Position numbers and translations under genes: made by a program
Notes under the pieces: model-generated
Databases searched by the model: none
Told to the model about the DNA's origin: nothing
Seen by the model: the letters and a program-made list of their open reading frames with translations, nothing else
NCBI RefSeq assembly: GCF_000807775.2
Contig: NZ_CP047385.1
Span: forward strand, 3,038,001 to 3,102,000
Reading direction: 5' to 3'
DNA from: Pandoraea fibrosis
GTDB lineage: Bacteria > Pseudomonadota > Gammaproteobacteria > Burkholderiales > Burkholderiaceae
Length of the DNA stretch: 64,000 bases
Part shown: positions 17,274 through 26,822 of the stretch, in pieces
Layout: each line of letters opens with the position of its first letter
How positions within the stretch are numbered: position 1 is the first letter of the stretch

Positions 17274-18962
17274 ATGCCAAAGCATTGCGCCAGTCCAGAG
17301 GGATGGAAGTTGGAAAAACAGAATCGTCAACACGAACACACCGCTCACACCGGGCAGCACGACGCTCATGCGCTGCTTGACCGGCGTCTGGCACTCATCA
17401 TGCAGCCCGCTCATCGCGCCCTGCTCGGCGAGGGGCTGTCCGGCATCGAACGTGAAACCCTGCGCGTCGAAGACGACGGGGCGCTCGCCCTGACGCCGCA
17501 TCCGCGTGCGCTCGGCTCGGCCCTGACGAACGAAGAGATCACGACCGATTACTCCGAAGCGTTGCTCGAGTTCATCACGCCGCCGCAGCGCGACGCCGCC
17601 GACGTCATCGCACGTCTGCAAGAGATCCATCAGTTCGCCTATCGCAAGCTCGGCACGGAGTTGCTCTGGAGCGATTCGATGCCGCCCGCACTGCCGCCGG
17701 AAGCGGTGATTCCCATTGCCGACTACGGCACGTCGCACATCGGCATGCTCAAGCATGTCTATCGCCGCGGCCTTGCGCTGCGCTATGGCAAGCCGATGCA
17801 GTGCATCGCCGGCATTCACTACAACTTCTCGCTGGCCGAACCGGTGTGGGAGTTGCTGCGTGAAAGCGAAGGCGCGAAGGATTCCGCCCGCGACTATCAA
17901 TCGGCTCGCTACGTCGCGCTTATTCGCAACTTCCGCCGCTATAGCTGGCTGCTAATGTATCTGTTCGGCGCCTCGCCGGTGCTGCACGCGGAATTCCTGC
18001 GTGGCCGCCAGCATGGCCTGGAGTCGTTCGACGAAGGCACGCTCGGTCTGCCGTATGCGACTAGTCTGCGCATGAGCGATCTGGGCTATCAGAACAGCGC
18101 GCAGTCCGAAGTTTCGCCGTGTTACGACTGCCTGCCCAGCTATATCGATGCACTCACGCAAGCCGTGAGCCAGCCGCATCCGGCTTACGAGGCGCTGGGT
18201 ACCAAGCGTGACGGCGAGTGGATTCAACTCTCGACCAACTTGCTGCAAATCGAGAACGAGTTCTACGCCACCATTCGCCCGAAGCGCGTCACGTACAGTG
18301 GCGAACGCCCGGTGCAGGCGCTGGCGCGCCGTGGGGTGCAATACGTGGAAGTCCGCTGCATCGATATCGATCCGTTCCAGCCGACTGGCATCGACGTCGA
18401 TACGGCTCGCTTCATCGACGCCTTCCTGCTGTTCTGCGCGTTCGAAGACAGCCCGTCGTGCTCGAACGCCGAGAACCTCGAGAATCGCGACAACTTCGCT
18501 CACGTCGTCAAGGAAGGTCGCAAGCCGGGCCTCGTGTTGCATCGTGGTGGCGAAGCGATCACGCTGTTCGACTGGGCTGAGGAACTCCTCGATCGCATCG
18601 ACCGCACGGCCGCCGCCTTCGACGCACAGCGCGGCGCAGCGCACTACGCACATACGATGTCCCTGCAACGCGCCAAGGTGCAAGACGTGTCGCTCACGCC
18701 GTCGGCGCGCGTCATGGCGGCGCTCGAGCCGCTGCGCGGTACGAAGGGCGGCGCGTTCCAGGCGTTTTCGCTCGAGCAGAGCAAGCGCCACGCGCAAACG
18801 CTGCGCGACATGCCGCTCGACGCAAGCGTTATCGAGCACTTCGAGACGCTGGCCCGCAAATCGCTCGACACGCAGGCCGAACTCGAACGCACGCAGGTCG
18901 GAGACTTCGATGCCTTCGTTGCCGCCTACCGTGCAGGCACGCTTGGTACCGTTTCCGTCTGA
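17274..18962 (+). CDS. gshA: Glutamate-cysteine ligase
   Basis: ATP-dependent ligase forming gamma-glutamylcysteine, the first step of glutathione synthesis. The 562-aa form starts at ATG 17274. A TTG at 17310, preceded by AGAGGGA at 6 nt, is an equally good start and would shorten the protein by 12 residues. Family landmarks of the E. coli GshA type include [37 protein letters not shown], and [18 protein letters not shown]. Length is close to the 518 aa of the E. coli enzyme, with an extra N-terminal stretch. It is monocistronic, ending at a strong terminator. Confidence 0.93.
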   Translation: MPKHCASPEGWKLEKQNRQHEHTAHTGQHDAHALLDRRLALIMQPAHRALLGEGLSGIERETLRVEDDGALALTPHPRALGSALTNEEITTDYSEALLEFITPPQRDAADVIARLQEIHQFAYRKLGTELLWSDSMPPALPPEAVIPIADYGTSHIGMLKHVYRRGLALRYGKPMQCIAGIHYNFSLAEPVWELLRESEGAKDSARDYQSARYVALIRNFRRYSWLLMYLFGASPVLHAEFLRGRQHGLESFDEGTLGLPYATSLRMSDLGYQNSAQSEVSPCYDCLPSYIDALTQAVSQPHPAYEALGTKRDGEWIQLSTNLLQIENEFYATIRPKRVTYSGERPVQALARRGVQYVEVRCIDIDPFQPTGIDVDTARFIDAFLLFCAFEDSPSCSNAENLENRDNFAHVVKEGRKPGLVLHRGGEAITLFDWAEELLDRIDRTAAAFDAQRGAAHYAHTMSLQRAKVQDVSLTPSARVMAALEPLRGTKGGAFQAFSLEQSKRHAQTLRDMPLDASVIEHFETLARKSLDTQAELERTQVGDFDAFVAAYRAGTLGTVSV

Positions 18963-18984
18963 CGCACGGACCACCACGCCACGA

Positions 18985-19012
18985 AAAAAGCGCCTCTCGG
19001 GGCGCTTTTTTC
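18985..19012. terminator. Bidirectional terminator between gshA and azlD
   Basis: A-run, stem GCGCC/GGCGC around CTCTCG-type loop, then T-run. With A and T runs on both sides it can serve gshA on the plus strand and the convergent azlCD on the minus strand. Confidence 0.85.
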
Positions 19013-19045
19013 ATGCGTGCGATGTCGGCGAGATTACGCCATGCG

Positions 19046-19369
19046 TTACCCCAGAACGCCCAACTGCCATGTGAAGAAGACGGCAAGCCCTGCGCCGATG
19101 GTGAGCAACTGGTGACGCGTCGCCGCACAGACCGCAATCGCCACCAATGCCGCCACGAGCTGGGGATTGCGCCACGTCAGTTCGAGCCCGTTGCCGTGCG
19201 GTGCAAGCGTCATCGGCACGATGATCGCGGTGAGTACCGTCACCGGAACGAACGACAGTGCCTCGCGCAGCCATTCGGGAAACCGCACGCGGTCGCCCAG
19301 CACGAAGATGCCCGCCTTGATGGCGAACGTCACCGTCGCCATGCCGAGAATCGCCAGAACGTAGTTCAT
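19046..19369 (-). CDS. azlD: Branched-chain amino acid export subunit AzlD
   Basis: Protein of 107 aa with about four transmembrane helices, starting MNYVLAILGMATVTFAIKAG. The central RFPEWLREALSFVPVTVLTA segment is characteristic of AzlD. Its ATG (19369) overlaps the TGA of azlC in the ATGA form, so the pair is translationally coupled. AzlC and AzlD together form an inner-membrane exporter of branched-chain amino acids and some analogues. Confidence 0.9.
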   Translation of the reverse strand: MNYVLAILGMATVTFAIKAGIFVLGDRVRFPEWLREALSFVPVTVLTAIIVPMTLAPHGNGLELTWRNPQLVAALVAIAVCAATRHQLLTIGAGLAVFFTWQLGVLG

Positions 19370-20178
19370 TTCGCACCTCCTGCGGATGCGTCTTGCGAGC
19401 GCAGACCGGTGCGGTCGTCGGGCGTGTTGGCGCCGAGGCTGCCCCCGCGCTTGCCATTGGGCGATGCCCGCCTGCCATCGCGACGTTTCGCGTGCAGCGC
19501 CAGCATGCCGGCAGCGATCCCGAGCGTCACGGCCACGAGCAAACCGAGCTTGTACGGCAGGCCCTGACAAAGATAGGCGCTCGCCCCTGCAACTACGGTG
19601 GCGATGGCCCACGGCATGCGGGCCATCTGCGGCACGATGATCGCGATGAACGTGGCGACCATGGCGAAGTCCAGCCCGAGCGTCTGCAAGCGTGGGAATG
19701 CGGCGCCGAACAACAGGCCGGCGAGCGTCCAAATCTGCCAGTTGATATACATCGACAGGCCCGAGCCGAGGAAATACCAGTGCCCCATCGGGTCGTCCGG
19801 CTGTCGGTGAAAATGACTGCTGGTCACGGCGAAGGTCTCATCCGTGAGCAGGAAGCCGAGCAACGCCCGCCAGCGAAGGTTCAGATGCCGCACGTGGGGC
19901 AACAGGTTCGCGGCATACAGCATGTGACGCAGATTGACGATCAGTGTCGTGGCCCACAGCACGACGTAGCCTACGCCGGTTGCGAATAGCCCGGCGGCGA
20001 TGAACTGGCTGGACCCGGCGAAAACGGCGAGCGACATGAGTTGACCGTGCCACGTGGCCAGCGGCGTGGTCGCGACCAACGCCCCGAAGATCAGGCCGAA
20101 CGGGGCCGCGCCGACGATCATCGGTACGGTATCGCGGACACCCGCGACAAAGCTGGTCGCTCGGGACGGAACCGGCAT
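19366..20178 (-). CDS. azlC: Branched-chain amino acid export permease AzlC
   Basis: Protein of 270 aa. ATG 20178 is chosen because AGGAAAG lies upstream at normal spacing; a longer frame exists but its N-terminus is not membrane-like. AzlC motifs include VPMIVGAAPFGLIFGAL, LAVFAGSSQFIAAGLFATG and NLRHMLYAANLLPHVR. The last 35 residues are polar and basic and extend beyond the membrane part. It is the first gene of azlCD. Confidence 0.92.
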   Translation of the reverse strand: MPVPSRATSFVAGVRDTVPMIVGAAPFGLIFGALVATTPLATWHGQLMSLAVFAGSSQFIAAGLFATGVGYVVLWATTLIVNLRHMLYAANLLPHVRHLNLRWRALLGFLLTDETFAVTSSHFHRQPDDPMGHWYFLGSGLSMYINWQIWTLAGLLFGAAFPRLQTLGLDFAMVATFIAIIVPQMARMPWAIATVVAGASAYLCQGLPYKLGLLVAVTLGIAAGMLALHAKRRDGRRASPNGKRGGSLGANTPDDRTGLRSQDASAGGAK

Positions 20179-20283
20179 GGTGAGGACTTTCCTGAGAGTG
20201 AGCGGTGGAGAATGACTGCCTGGAGGATAGCGCCAGCACCGGCCCGGACGCTTGTACATTCTTGCGCTTGCCCGCCGAGACGA

Positions 20284-20308
20284 AAACGGCCACCCGTCGG
20301 GTGGCCGT
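20284..20308 (-). terminator. Terminator after PBP1A gene
   Basis: A perfect stem GGCCACCC/GGGTGGCC lies 60-85 bp downstream of the PBP1A stop. On the minus strand it is followed by TTTT. Only four T residues are present, so it may be of moderate strength. Confidence 0.6.
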
Positions 20309-20368
20309 GTGTGCGAGGCGACCGTCTGTCAGTTTGCGCGGGCAGACATGGCAGACGTTGAACTGGCC

Positions 20369-22876
20369 TCAGGGATGCTTGAACATATCGAGAATGCGAG
20401 CTTTCTCACTGGCGTCCACTCCCCCCGGCGAAGGGGGCTGGCCGGCAGCCGGCGGCGGCGCCGCAGGCGAGGGCGAACGGTTGCCGAAGAAGGGCAGCGA
20501 GAAACCACCGCTGTCGTCGTCGATACCGATGTTCGCGACAAAGCCGTTGCCCGGCAACTTATCGGTCTCATAAAGCTCGCCGTTCACCACGCTGACGCCT
20601 TCGGGCATCGCCATCTGCTGCTGCGGCACGCCATTGAGCGCTACGCCCATGTACTTGGTCCAGACCGGCAACGCCAGTTGTGCGCCGAATTCACGGCTGC
20701 CCAGCGTCTTGGGCTGGTCGAAGCCAAGCCATGCCACGGCCACCAGCGAGTGCTGATAACCCGCGAACCAGCCGTCGAGCGCGTCGTTGGTCGTGCCGGT
20801 CTTGCCCGCCAGATCGGTGCGCTTGAGCACATTCGTGCCCGAGCCGGTGCCGCGCTGCGCCACCGTTTGCAGCAGGCTATTCATGATGAACGCGTTCGGT
20901 GCCGAGATGGCGCGGGCGGCGTTCACGCCGGCCACTACCGGCGTGGCCTTGTTCAACACGTTGCCGCGCGCGTCGCGGATCTCGCCGATCAGGTACGGCG
21001 CCACGCGATAGCCGCCGTTGGCAAATACCGCGTAGGCACCGGCCAATTGCAGCGGCGTCGTCTGCCCGGCACCCAGCGCCATCGGCAGATACGGCGGCAC
21101 TTTGTCGGCATCGAAACCGAAACGGGTCGCGTAGTCCTGCGTGTATTGCGTGCCTGCGAATTGCAGCAGGCGAATCGCCACGAGGTTCTTCGAGCGTTGC
21201 AGACCTTCGCGCACGGTCATCGGGCCGCTGAAGGCATCGTCGTCGTGCGGATCCCACGCCTGTCCACCGGTTTGGGCGGGCGGCAGGTTGAGCGGGCCGT
21301 CGAGCACCATCGTCGCGGGACTCACGCCTTTCTCGATGGCCGCCGAGTACACCACGGGCTTGAACGTCGAGCCCGGTTGGCGCCATGCCTGCGTGGCGCG
21401 ATTGAACTTGCTCTGATTGAAATCGAAGCCACCGACCAGCGCACGGATGGCGCCGTCGTCCGGCGAGAGCGAGACAAGCGAGCCCTGAACTTCCGGCAAC
21501 TGAACGATGCGCCACTTGCCACGCGGGTCCTTCATGACGCGAATGATCGAGCCCGGACGGATGCGCAGCTTTTCGCTGGCTTTGGCCGAGAGCGCCGACG
21601 CAGCAAAGCCGATCCCGTCGCCGTTGACCGTCACGGCGTCGCCCGAGAGCGGAATCGCCGTAATCTGAGACGAACTGGCGGCCACCACGACGGCGGCGAT
21701 CAGGTCGCCATTGTCGGGATGTTCGAGCAGCGTGTCTTCGATCAGTTGCTGACGGTCGGGCATCGCGGCAGGTAGCTCCACGAAGCCTTCCGGGCCACGG
21801 TAAGCGTGGCGTCGTTCGTAATCGAGCACGCCCATGCGCACGGCCTCGTAGGCGGCTTGCTGCTTCTTCGAGTCGAGTGTCGTGATGACGGTCAGGCCGC
21901 GCGTGTAGGTATCGTCCTTGTATTCGTCGTACACGGCCTGACGCACCATTTCGGCGACGTACTCGGCGTGCACGTTGTACTCGTTGCCGGACGTGCGCGT
22001 GCGAATCGGCTCATGCAGAGCGTCTTCGTATTGATTGCGCGAGATATAGCCCAGATCGAGCATGCGCTTGAGGATGTATTCCTGCCGGATCTTCGCGCGC
22101 TTCGGGTTGACGATCGGGTTGTAGGCGGACGGCGCCTTGGGCAGTCCGGCCAGCATGGCCGCTTCGCCGAGCGTGATGTCCTTCAGGTCTTTGCCGAAGT
22201 AGATGCGTGCCGCGCTTGCAAAACCATACGCCCGTTGCCCCAGATAGATCTGGTTCATGTACAGCTCGAGAATCTTGTCCTTGGACAGGGCGGACTCGAT
22301 CTTGTAGGCGAGCAGCATTTCGTAGATCTTGCGCGTGGCCGTCTTCTCCCGCGAGAGGAAGAAGTTGCGCGCGACCTGCATCGTGATCGTACTGGCGCCT
22401 TGTGCGGCGCCGCCGTGCAAGACGTCGGACACGCCAGCGCGCAGAATGCCGATGAAATCGACGCCGCCGTGGTCGTAGAAGCGGTAGTCCTCGATGGCGA
22501 GCACAGCCTTCTTCATGACATCCGGAATCTGATCGATGGTGACCAGACTGCGACGTTCCTCACCGAATTCGCCGATCAGTACGTTATCGGACGTGTAAAT
22601 GCGCAGCGGCACCTTTGGCCGGTAGTCGGTAATGACATCCAGCGGCGGCAGGTTCGGGCGCATGACGATCAGCGCATAGCCGACGATCAGCGCACCAACG
22701 ATGGCCAAGCCTGCCAGCGTGACAAGGATCGCGGCAATCGTGCCGAAACCGCGTTGTCGCCCGGAGGTGGATGGCGAGGCAGCAAGGGCAGACGGCGCCC
22801 GGGGCGTATTGACGGGGGAGGTGCGGTGCACCCGATCAGACGGTGCACGAGGCGGCAAACAATGCTTCAAGGACAT
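20369..22876 (-). CDS. mrcA: Class A penicillin-binding protein 1A
   Basis: Bifunctional peptidoglycan synthase of about 835 aa. There is a cytoplasmic N-terminus, one membrane anchor (about 45-70), a GT51 glycosyltransferase domain with AIEDYRFYDHGGVDFIGILR and ASTITMQVARNFFLSREKT, an OB-like insert, and a transpeptidase domain. The serine active site is GSTFKP (about residue 503) and the KTG motif is GKTGTTND (about 694). The ATG at 22876 (MSLKHC) is preferred to a TTG six bases upstream; neither has a strong ribosome-binding site. The tail is Pro/Ala rich. It polymerises and cross-links glycan strands at the inner membrane. Confidence 0.93.
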   Translation of the reverse strand: MSLKHCLPPRAPSDRVHRTSPVNTPRAPSALAASPSTSGRQRGFGTIAAILVTLAGLAIVGALIVGYALIVMRPNLPPLDVITDYRPKVPLRIYTSDNVLIGEFGEERRSLVTIDQIPDVMKKAVLAIEDYRFYDHGGVDFIGILRAGVSDVLHGGAAQGASTITMQVARNFFLSREKTATRKIYEMLLAYKIESALSKDKILELYMNQIYLGQRAYGFASAARIYFGKDLKDITLGEAAMLAGLPKAPSAYNPIVNPKRAKIRQEYILKRMLDLGYISRNQYEDALHEPIRTRTSGNEYNVHAEYVAEMVRQAVYDEYKDDTYTRGLTVITTLDSKKQQAAYEAVRMGVLDYERRHAYRGPEGFVELPAAMPDRQQLIEDTLLEHPDNGDLIAAVVVAASSSQITAIPLSGDAVTVNGDGIGFAASALSAKASEKLRIRPGSIIRVMKDPRGKWRIVQLPEVQGSLVSLSPDDGAIRALVGGFDFNQSKFNRATQAWRQPGSTFKPVVYSAAIEKGVSPATMVLDGPLNLPPAQTGGQAWDPHDDDAFSGPMTVREGLQRSKNLVAIRLLQFAGTQYTQDYATRFGFDADKVPPYLPMALGAGQTTPLQLAGAYAVFANGGYRVAPYLIGEIRDARGNVLNKATPVVAGVNAARAISAPNAFIMNSLLQTVAQRGTGSGTNVLKRTDLAGKTGTTNDALDGWFAGYQHSLVAVAWLGFDQPKTLGSREFGAQLALPVWTKYMGVALNGVPQQQMAMPEGVSVVNGELYETDKLPGNGFVANIGIDDDSGGFSLPFFGNRSPSPAAPPPAAGQPPSPGGVDASEKARILDMFKHP

Positions 22877-23122
22877 ACCCAACGAAAATTGCAGGATGGG
22901 AACAGGCCAGCCGGCCTAGCGCTGCGTGGATCCCCGCCGCGCGGCGAAATCGGTGCAGTATGCCACGCCCGGCGTACCACCCTCCAAAAAAATGGAGGAG
23001 GCGTCTGCACGGCAAACCGCGAGAAGTTGGTGCGGCGGCGAGGGCGCGGGAACGTTTCCCGCTCGCCCCTGGGTGACGAAGTCAAAAAAACGGGACTCAC
23101 GCAGCCAGTGCCGGTCGCCGGC

Positions 23123-23755
23123 TCAGCGACGCGCTTCGGTCGCCATGCGCAAGGCCAGCGCGCCCAGCACGCCGCCCATCAGCCAGCGTTGAATGCGCAG
23201 CCAGGCTGGGCGTTGCCCGAGGAATCGGGCGATGCTGCCGGCCGACAGTGCAACACAGGCATTCACGGCCACGCTGGCAACGATCTGCGTGGCGCCCAGC
23301 GCCAGCGATTGCGTGAGCACACTGCCGTGCTCGGGGTGCACGAACTGCGGCAGCAATGCGAGGTAAAGCATCGCGATCTTCGGGTTGAGCACCGAGGTGA
23401 ACAGGCCCATCAGGAACAGACGCCGATTGCTGTCACGCGCGAGCGGGCGCACTTCGAATGGCGAACGGCCGCCCGGTTTGAGCGCCTGCCAGGCTAGCCA
23501 GAACAGGTAGATCGCGCCGCCGAAGCGCAGCAAGTCGTAAGCGAACGGCACAGCGAAGAGCAGGGCGGTGATACCGAACGCCGCACTCAACATATAGAAG
23601 ACGAAACCCAACGCCACGCCGCCCAGTGAGACCAGACCCGCGGCCGGCCCCTGACACAACGAGCGCGAGACCAGATACATCATGTTCGGTCCCGGTGTGA
23701 GGGCCATGCCGATGGCCACCAGCGCGAAGGCCAGCCAGGTCGAGATTGCGGGCAT
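23123..23755 (-). CDS. LysE/RhtB family amino acid exporter
   Basis: Protein of 210 aa with about six transmembrane helices, starting MPAISTWLAFALVAIGMALT. The family motif TPGPNMMYLVSRSL follows the first helix, and GLFTSVLNPKIAMLYLALLP lies in the middle. An in-frame start 54 bases upstream would add a non-membrane leader and is not preferred. Members export amino acids, homoserine or homoserine lactones; the substrate is not readable here. Confidence 0.88.
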   Translation of the reverse strand: MPAISTWLAFALVAIGMALTPGPNMMYLVSRSLCQGPAAGLVSLGGVALGFVFYMLSAAFGITALLFAVPFAYDLLRFGGAIYLFWLAWQALKPGGRSPFEVRPLARDSNRRLFLMGLFTSVLNPKIAMLYLALLPQFVHPEHGSVLTQSLALGATQIVASVAVNACVALSAGSIARFLGQRPAWLRIQRWLMGGVLGALALRMATEARR

Positions 23756-23846
23756 TTGAATGGCGTATGAATAAGGCAAACCGCACGATACCACGCTCGC
23801 GAGGTGCACGCCGGTTGAGTGAAAGCGGGGTTCGTTCGCTGCGAAT

Positions 23847-24149
23847 TCAGCCGAGCCGTTTGAGAAAAACGGTCATTTCCTTCTCGGCCTGCCGGTCGCC
23901 GTGCGCTTGTGCGGCGGCGATACCGCGCGTCCACGCATCGCGGGCACCGTCGATGTCGCCTGCTCCCTGCCGGGCTTTGCCCAGCAGCTTCCAGGCCGCC
24001 GTATATGCGGGATCGAACGCCACGCAACGGGTCAGATGGTCCGCTGCAATGGCGAAGTGCTGTCCGTCCAGATAGGCCTTGCCGAGCCCAAAGCGCAATA
24101 ACGCGTTGTCTTTGCCGGCCGCCAGGAGTTTCTCAAGTCCTTCGATCAT
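23847..24149 (-). CDS. Small tetratricopeptide-repeat protein
   Basis: Protein of 100 aa, cytoplasmic by lack of a signal. It contains about two TPR units: LLRFGLGKAYLDGQHFAIAA followed by AWKLLGKARQGAGDIDGARD with AWTRGI. Such proteins act as scaffolds; no partner is evident. It is divergent from the chemoreceptor gene and shares with it an intergenic region with a perfect FNR-type box. Confidence 0.8.
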   Translation of the reverse strand: MIEGLEKLLAAGKDNALLRFGLGKAYLDGQHFAIAADHLTRCVAFDPAYTAAWKLLGKARQGAGDIDGARDAWTRGIAAAQAHGDRQAEKEMTVFLKRLG

Positions 24150-24299
24150 GTTTTGAATATATCGTATGTATATATAAAAAATGACATAAGATCATGCGCT
24201 CTTCCCGAGTTACCAGTCGTGTCGAGCGATGGGGTGCCCGGCGTTTGCCGTTTCGGCTTGCAAGACAGGTGGTGCAAGGCGTCCCTGTACGTTGCCCCC

Positions 24300-24313
24300 T
24301 TGATTTGCATCAA
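24300..24313. promoter_or_regulatory. FNR/ANR-type binding box
   Basis: TTGATTTGCATCAA exactly matches the palindromic FNR consensus TTGAT-N4-ATCAA. It lies midway between the divergent TPR gene (start 24149) and the chemoreceptor gene (start 24466), about 150 bp from each start codon. Either or both genes could be oxygen-regulated. Confidence 0.6.
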
Positions 24314-24465
24314 TCCGACGTCGGCCGATGGCTTGGCGCGTGGGCACGTAAACCCGCAGGATGCTCAAGTCTGGCGTGCGACACGCCGATGTGACAAGTA
24401 TGACCGGTCCGACAGAGGCCGGCCCCGGGGTGAGAAAACCCACTACGTAAGACGGAGACGACAGC

Positions 24466-26088
24466 ATGTTGCGTAGCTTTTCGATCAAGGCGCGCCTGGG
24501 CATCACGATGGCGCTGCTGGCGGTATTGCTGATTCTGTTGGGCGCGCTCGGCATTGCCGGCATGACACGCACGGGAGATGCCCTTCGCGAAACTTACGCC
24601 AATCACCTTGCCGCCACTGTGGCGCTAGGCAAGGACAATGCCACGCTGGCGCGCACTCGTGCCATTCTCGATCGCGTGGTGCTTCATCCCGAATCTCCCG
24701 ATGCCGACAAAGTGGCGGCCCGCGCGCGCGGCATGATCAAGGACGCGAACGCCGCATGGGCCGCTTATCAGGCGTTACCGCATGGCGCCGAGGAGAAGCG
24801 GCTGGCCGACGATGTGGCGGCACGGCGCGCCACGTTCTTCGCGCAGGGGATGGACCCGATGCTGGCAGCCATCGACGCGCGCGATCGCGCGGCGATGGAC
24901 GACCTCACGATGAATGTGCTGCCCAAACATTACGCCGCACTCACCACCGCCAGCGACGCGTTGGCTGCCTACAAGTTGAAGCTCGGGCAAGAGACTTACG
25001 AGGCGTCCATGTCGGAACTGGCGGCGTTTCGCTGGTTGAGCATCGGTGCGACGGCGTTGGGCGTGCTCATGGCGATTGCCTGCTACTTCTCGTTGCGTGG
25101 CGCGATCATGCGTCCGTTGGCCGAAGCGTTGAGCGCTTTCGAGAACATCGCGGCCGGTCGACTCGACAACCAGGTGCAGGTGCGCGGCAAAGACGAAATG
25201 TCGATGCTCATGCGCGGACTGGACACGATGCAGTCGCGACTTGCCGGCACGATTCGCGGCGTGCGCCGCAGTTGTGACGCCATGGCGACGGCCACGGCGG
25301 AAATTTCGGCGGGCAATACCGATTTGTCGGCGCGCACCGAGCAGCAGGCGGCGTCGCTGGAAGAGACGGCCTCGTCGATGGAGCAATTGACCGCGACCGT
25401 CAAACAGAATGCCGACAATGCCCGACAGGCGAGCCAATTAGCCGTCAATGCCTCGGATATCGCGGCGCGAGGCGGTCAGGTCGTGGCGCGGGTGGTCGAT
25501 ACGATGCAGGGCATCTCGACGAGTTCGTCGCAGGTGGTGGACATCATCAGCGTGATCGACGGCATTGCGTTCCAGACCAATATTCTTGCGCTCAACGCTG
25601 CTGTGGAGGCGGCCCGAGCCGGCGAGCAGGGGCGCGGTTTCGCTGTGGTGGCGGGCGAGGTGCGCACGCTGGCGCAGCGCAGCGCCACGGCCGCGCGCGA
25701 GATCAAGACGCTCATCGAGGCGTCGGCACAGAAGGTGGCCGATGGCTCGACACTGGTGGCCGAAGCCGGTCGCACGATGGACGATATCGTTCAGGCCGTG
25801 CAGCGCGTGACCGACATCATGGGCGAGATTTCCGCGGCGTCCGATGAGCAGAGCGGCGGCATCGAGCAGGTGAATCAGGCCGTCACGCAAATGGACACTG
25901 TCACGCAGCAGAACGCCGCGCTCGTGGAGCAAGCGGCGGCGGCCGCCGCGTCGCTGGAGGATCAGACCCATGCGTTGCGCGAGGAAATGGCGCGCTTCCA
26001 GTTGGGCGACGAAGCACTGGCGGCGGGCGGGGCACGGCGTCCGGCCCTGCATGCCGTGGGCGCGGCGTCGCTTTCGATGGCTGCGTGA
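24466..26088 (+). CDS. Methyl-accepting chemotaxis protein
   Basis: Protein of 540 aa. There is a first membrane helix at about 10-30, a periplasmic four-helix-bundle-like sensor of about 160 residues, a second helix at about 190-210, a HAMP linker, and the conserved cytoplasmic signalling tip [20 protein letters not shown] with [20 protein letters not shown]. Methylation-helix sequences rich in Glu/Gln flank the tip (EEQ-type [20 protein letters not shown]). No NWETF-type CheR tether is present at the C-terminus. ATG 24466 follows ACGGAGACGAC. It probably senses a small periplasmic ligand; the ligand is unknown. Confidence 0.93.
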   Translation: MLRSFSIKARLGITMALLAVLLILLGALGIAGMTRTGDALRETYANHLAATVALGKDNATLARTRAILDRVVLHPESPDADKVAARARGMIKDANAAWAAYQALPHGAEEKRLADDVAARRATFFAQGMDPMLAAIDARDRAAMDDLTMNVLPKHYAALTTASDALAAYKLKLGQETYEASMSELAAFRWLSIGATALGVLMAIACYFSLRGAIMRPLAEALSAFENIAAGRLDNQVQVRGKDEMSMLMRGLDTMQSRLAGTIRGVRRSCDAMATATAEISAGNTDLSARTEQQAASLEETASSMEQLTATVKQNADNARQASQLAVNASDIAARGGQVVARVVDTMQGISTSSSQVVDIISVIDGIAFQTNILALNAAVEAARAGEQGRGFAVVAGEVRTLAQRSATAAREIKTLIEASAQKVADGSTLVAEAGRTMDDIVQAVQRVTDIMGEISAASDEQSGGIEQVNQAVTQMDTVTQQNAALVEQAAAAAASLEDQTHALREEMARFQLGDEALAAGGARRPALHAVGAASLSMAA

Positions 26089-26220
26089 TGGGCGTTCGGC
26101 ACGCATGCCGAAGACACCGTGAAAGGGCTCGGCAGGGTGGCACAGGGGCTGGGTTCATGGCGGTGGCGGGCTGAACCGGGTACCATTGCCCATCTTTTGC
26201 TCAGTTGAGGGTGTCGAAGT

Positions 26221-26637
26221 ATGAAGCGAGTGGCGCAGATGGCGGCGGTGACGATTCTGGTCGGCGTTGTGGCCGGCATGGCGGGATGTGGCCCGATCAA
26301 TCAGATGAGCCGGCCCGATCCGGCAACAGGTCGACTGCTCGACCAGGGAACCGAGGCCGATCGCTTCATGGTGCTCAACTGTATCTATCACGGCTGGAGC
26401 GAGTTGTCGCAAAACGTCGACTCGACGTCGTATGCCCGTAAGGGCGCTGATCGTGTACGTGTCTATCGCGGTCAGGACGCCGAAGGCAAAGCGATTTACA
26501 ACCCGTATGTCGACATCATGCAAGGCGGTTTTGGTTCACGCCTGCAGTATTTCGAGCTGCCCGGCAGCAACCTGTCGCGAGACTACGAGAAGACGGTCAA
26601 GCGCTGCATGGTGCCGTACTCGGGCAGCAACGACTGA
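26221..26637 (+). CDS. Small predicted lipoprotein, unknown function
   Basis: Protein of 138 aa. A type II signal peptide ends in VAGMAGC, so Cys23 or so should be lipidated. The mature part is small and soluble with two further cysteines (VLNCIYHGW, VKRCMVPY) that could pair. I do not recognise a family. It has its own terminator and appears monocistronic. Confidence 0.75.
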   Translation: MKRVAQMAAVTILVGVVAGMAGCGPINQMSRPDPATGRLLDQGTEADRFMVLNCIYHGWSELSQNVDSTSYARKGADRVRVYRGQDAEGKAIYNPYVDIMQGGFGSRLQYFELPGSNLSRDYEKTVKRCMVPYSGSND

Positions 26638-26684
26638 CGATTGATACGTTGACGAAGACTGCGCATCGGCAGTCAGTGGTTCGG

Positions 26685-26726
26685 AAAAGAAAAGCCCCGG
26701 CAGGTCTTGTCGGGGCTTTTCTTTTT
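26685..26726. terminator. Terminator between the lipoprotein gene and cysI
   Basis: Stem AAAAGCCCCG/CGGGGCTTTT with A-rich and T-rich flanks, usable in both directions between convergent genes. Confidence 0.85.
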
Positions 26727-26822
26727 GCGGTGTGGTGCGCGGGCGCACGGCGCTTGATCGCGATAGACACGCCTCAATAGGAGGAACGTTGTTCCCAGTT
26801 TGAGGATGTGCGTCCGAACCCC

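Noticed and set aside
20252..21775. 507-codon open frame on the plus strand opposite the PBP1A gene
   Set aside because: Antisense shadow of mrcA, arginine-rich, no ribosome-binding site and no known domain.
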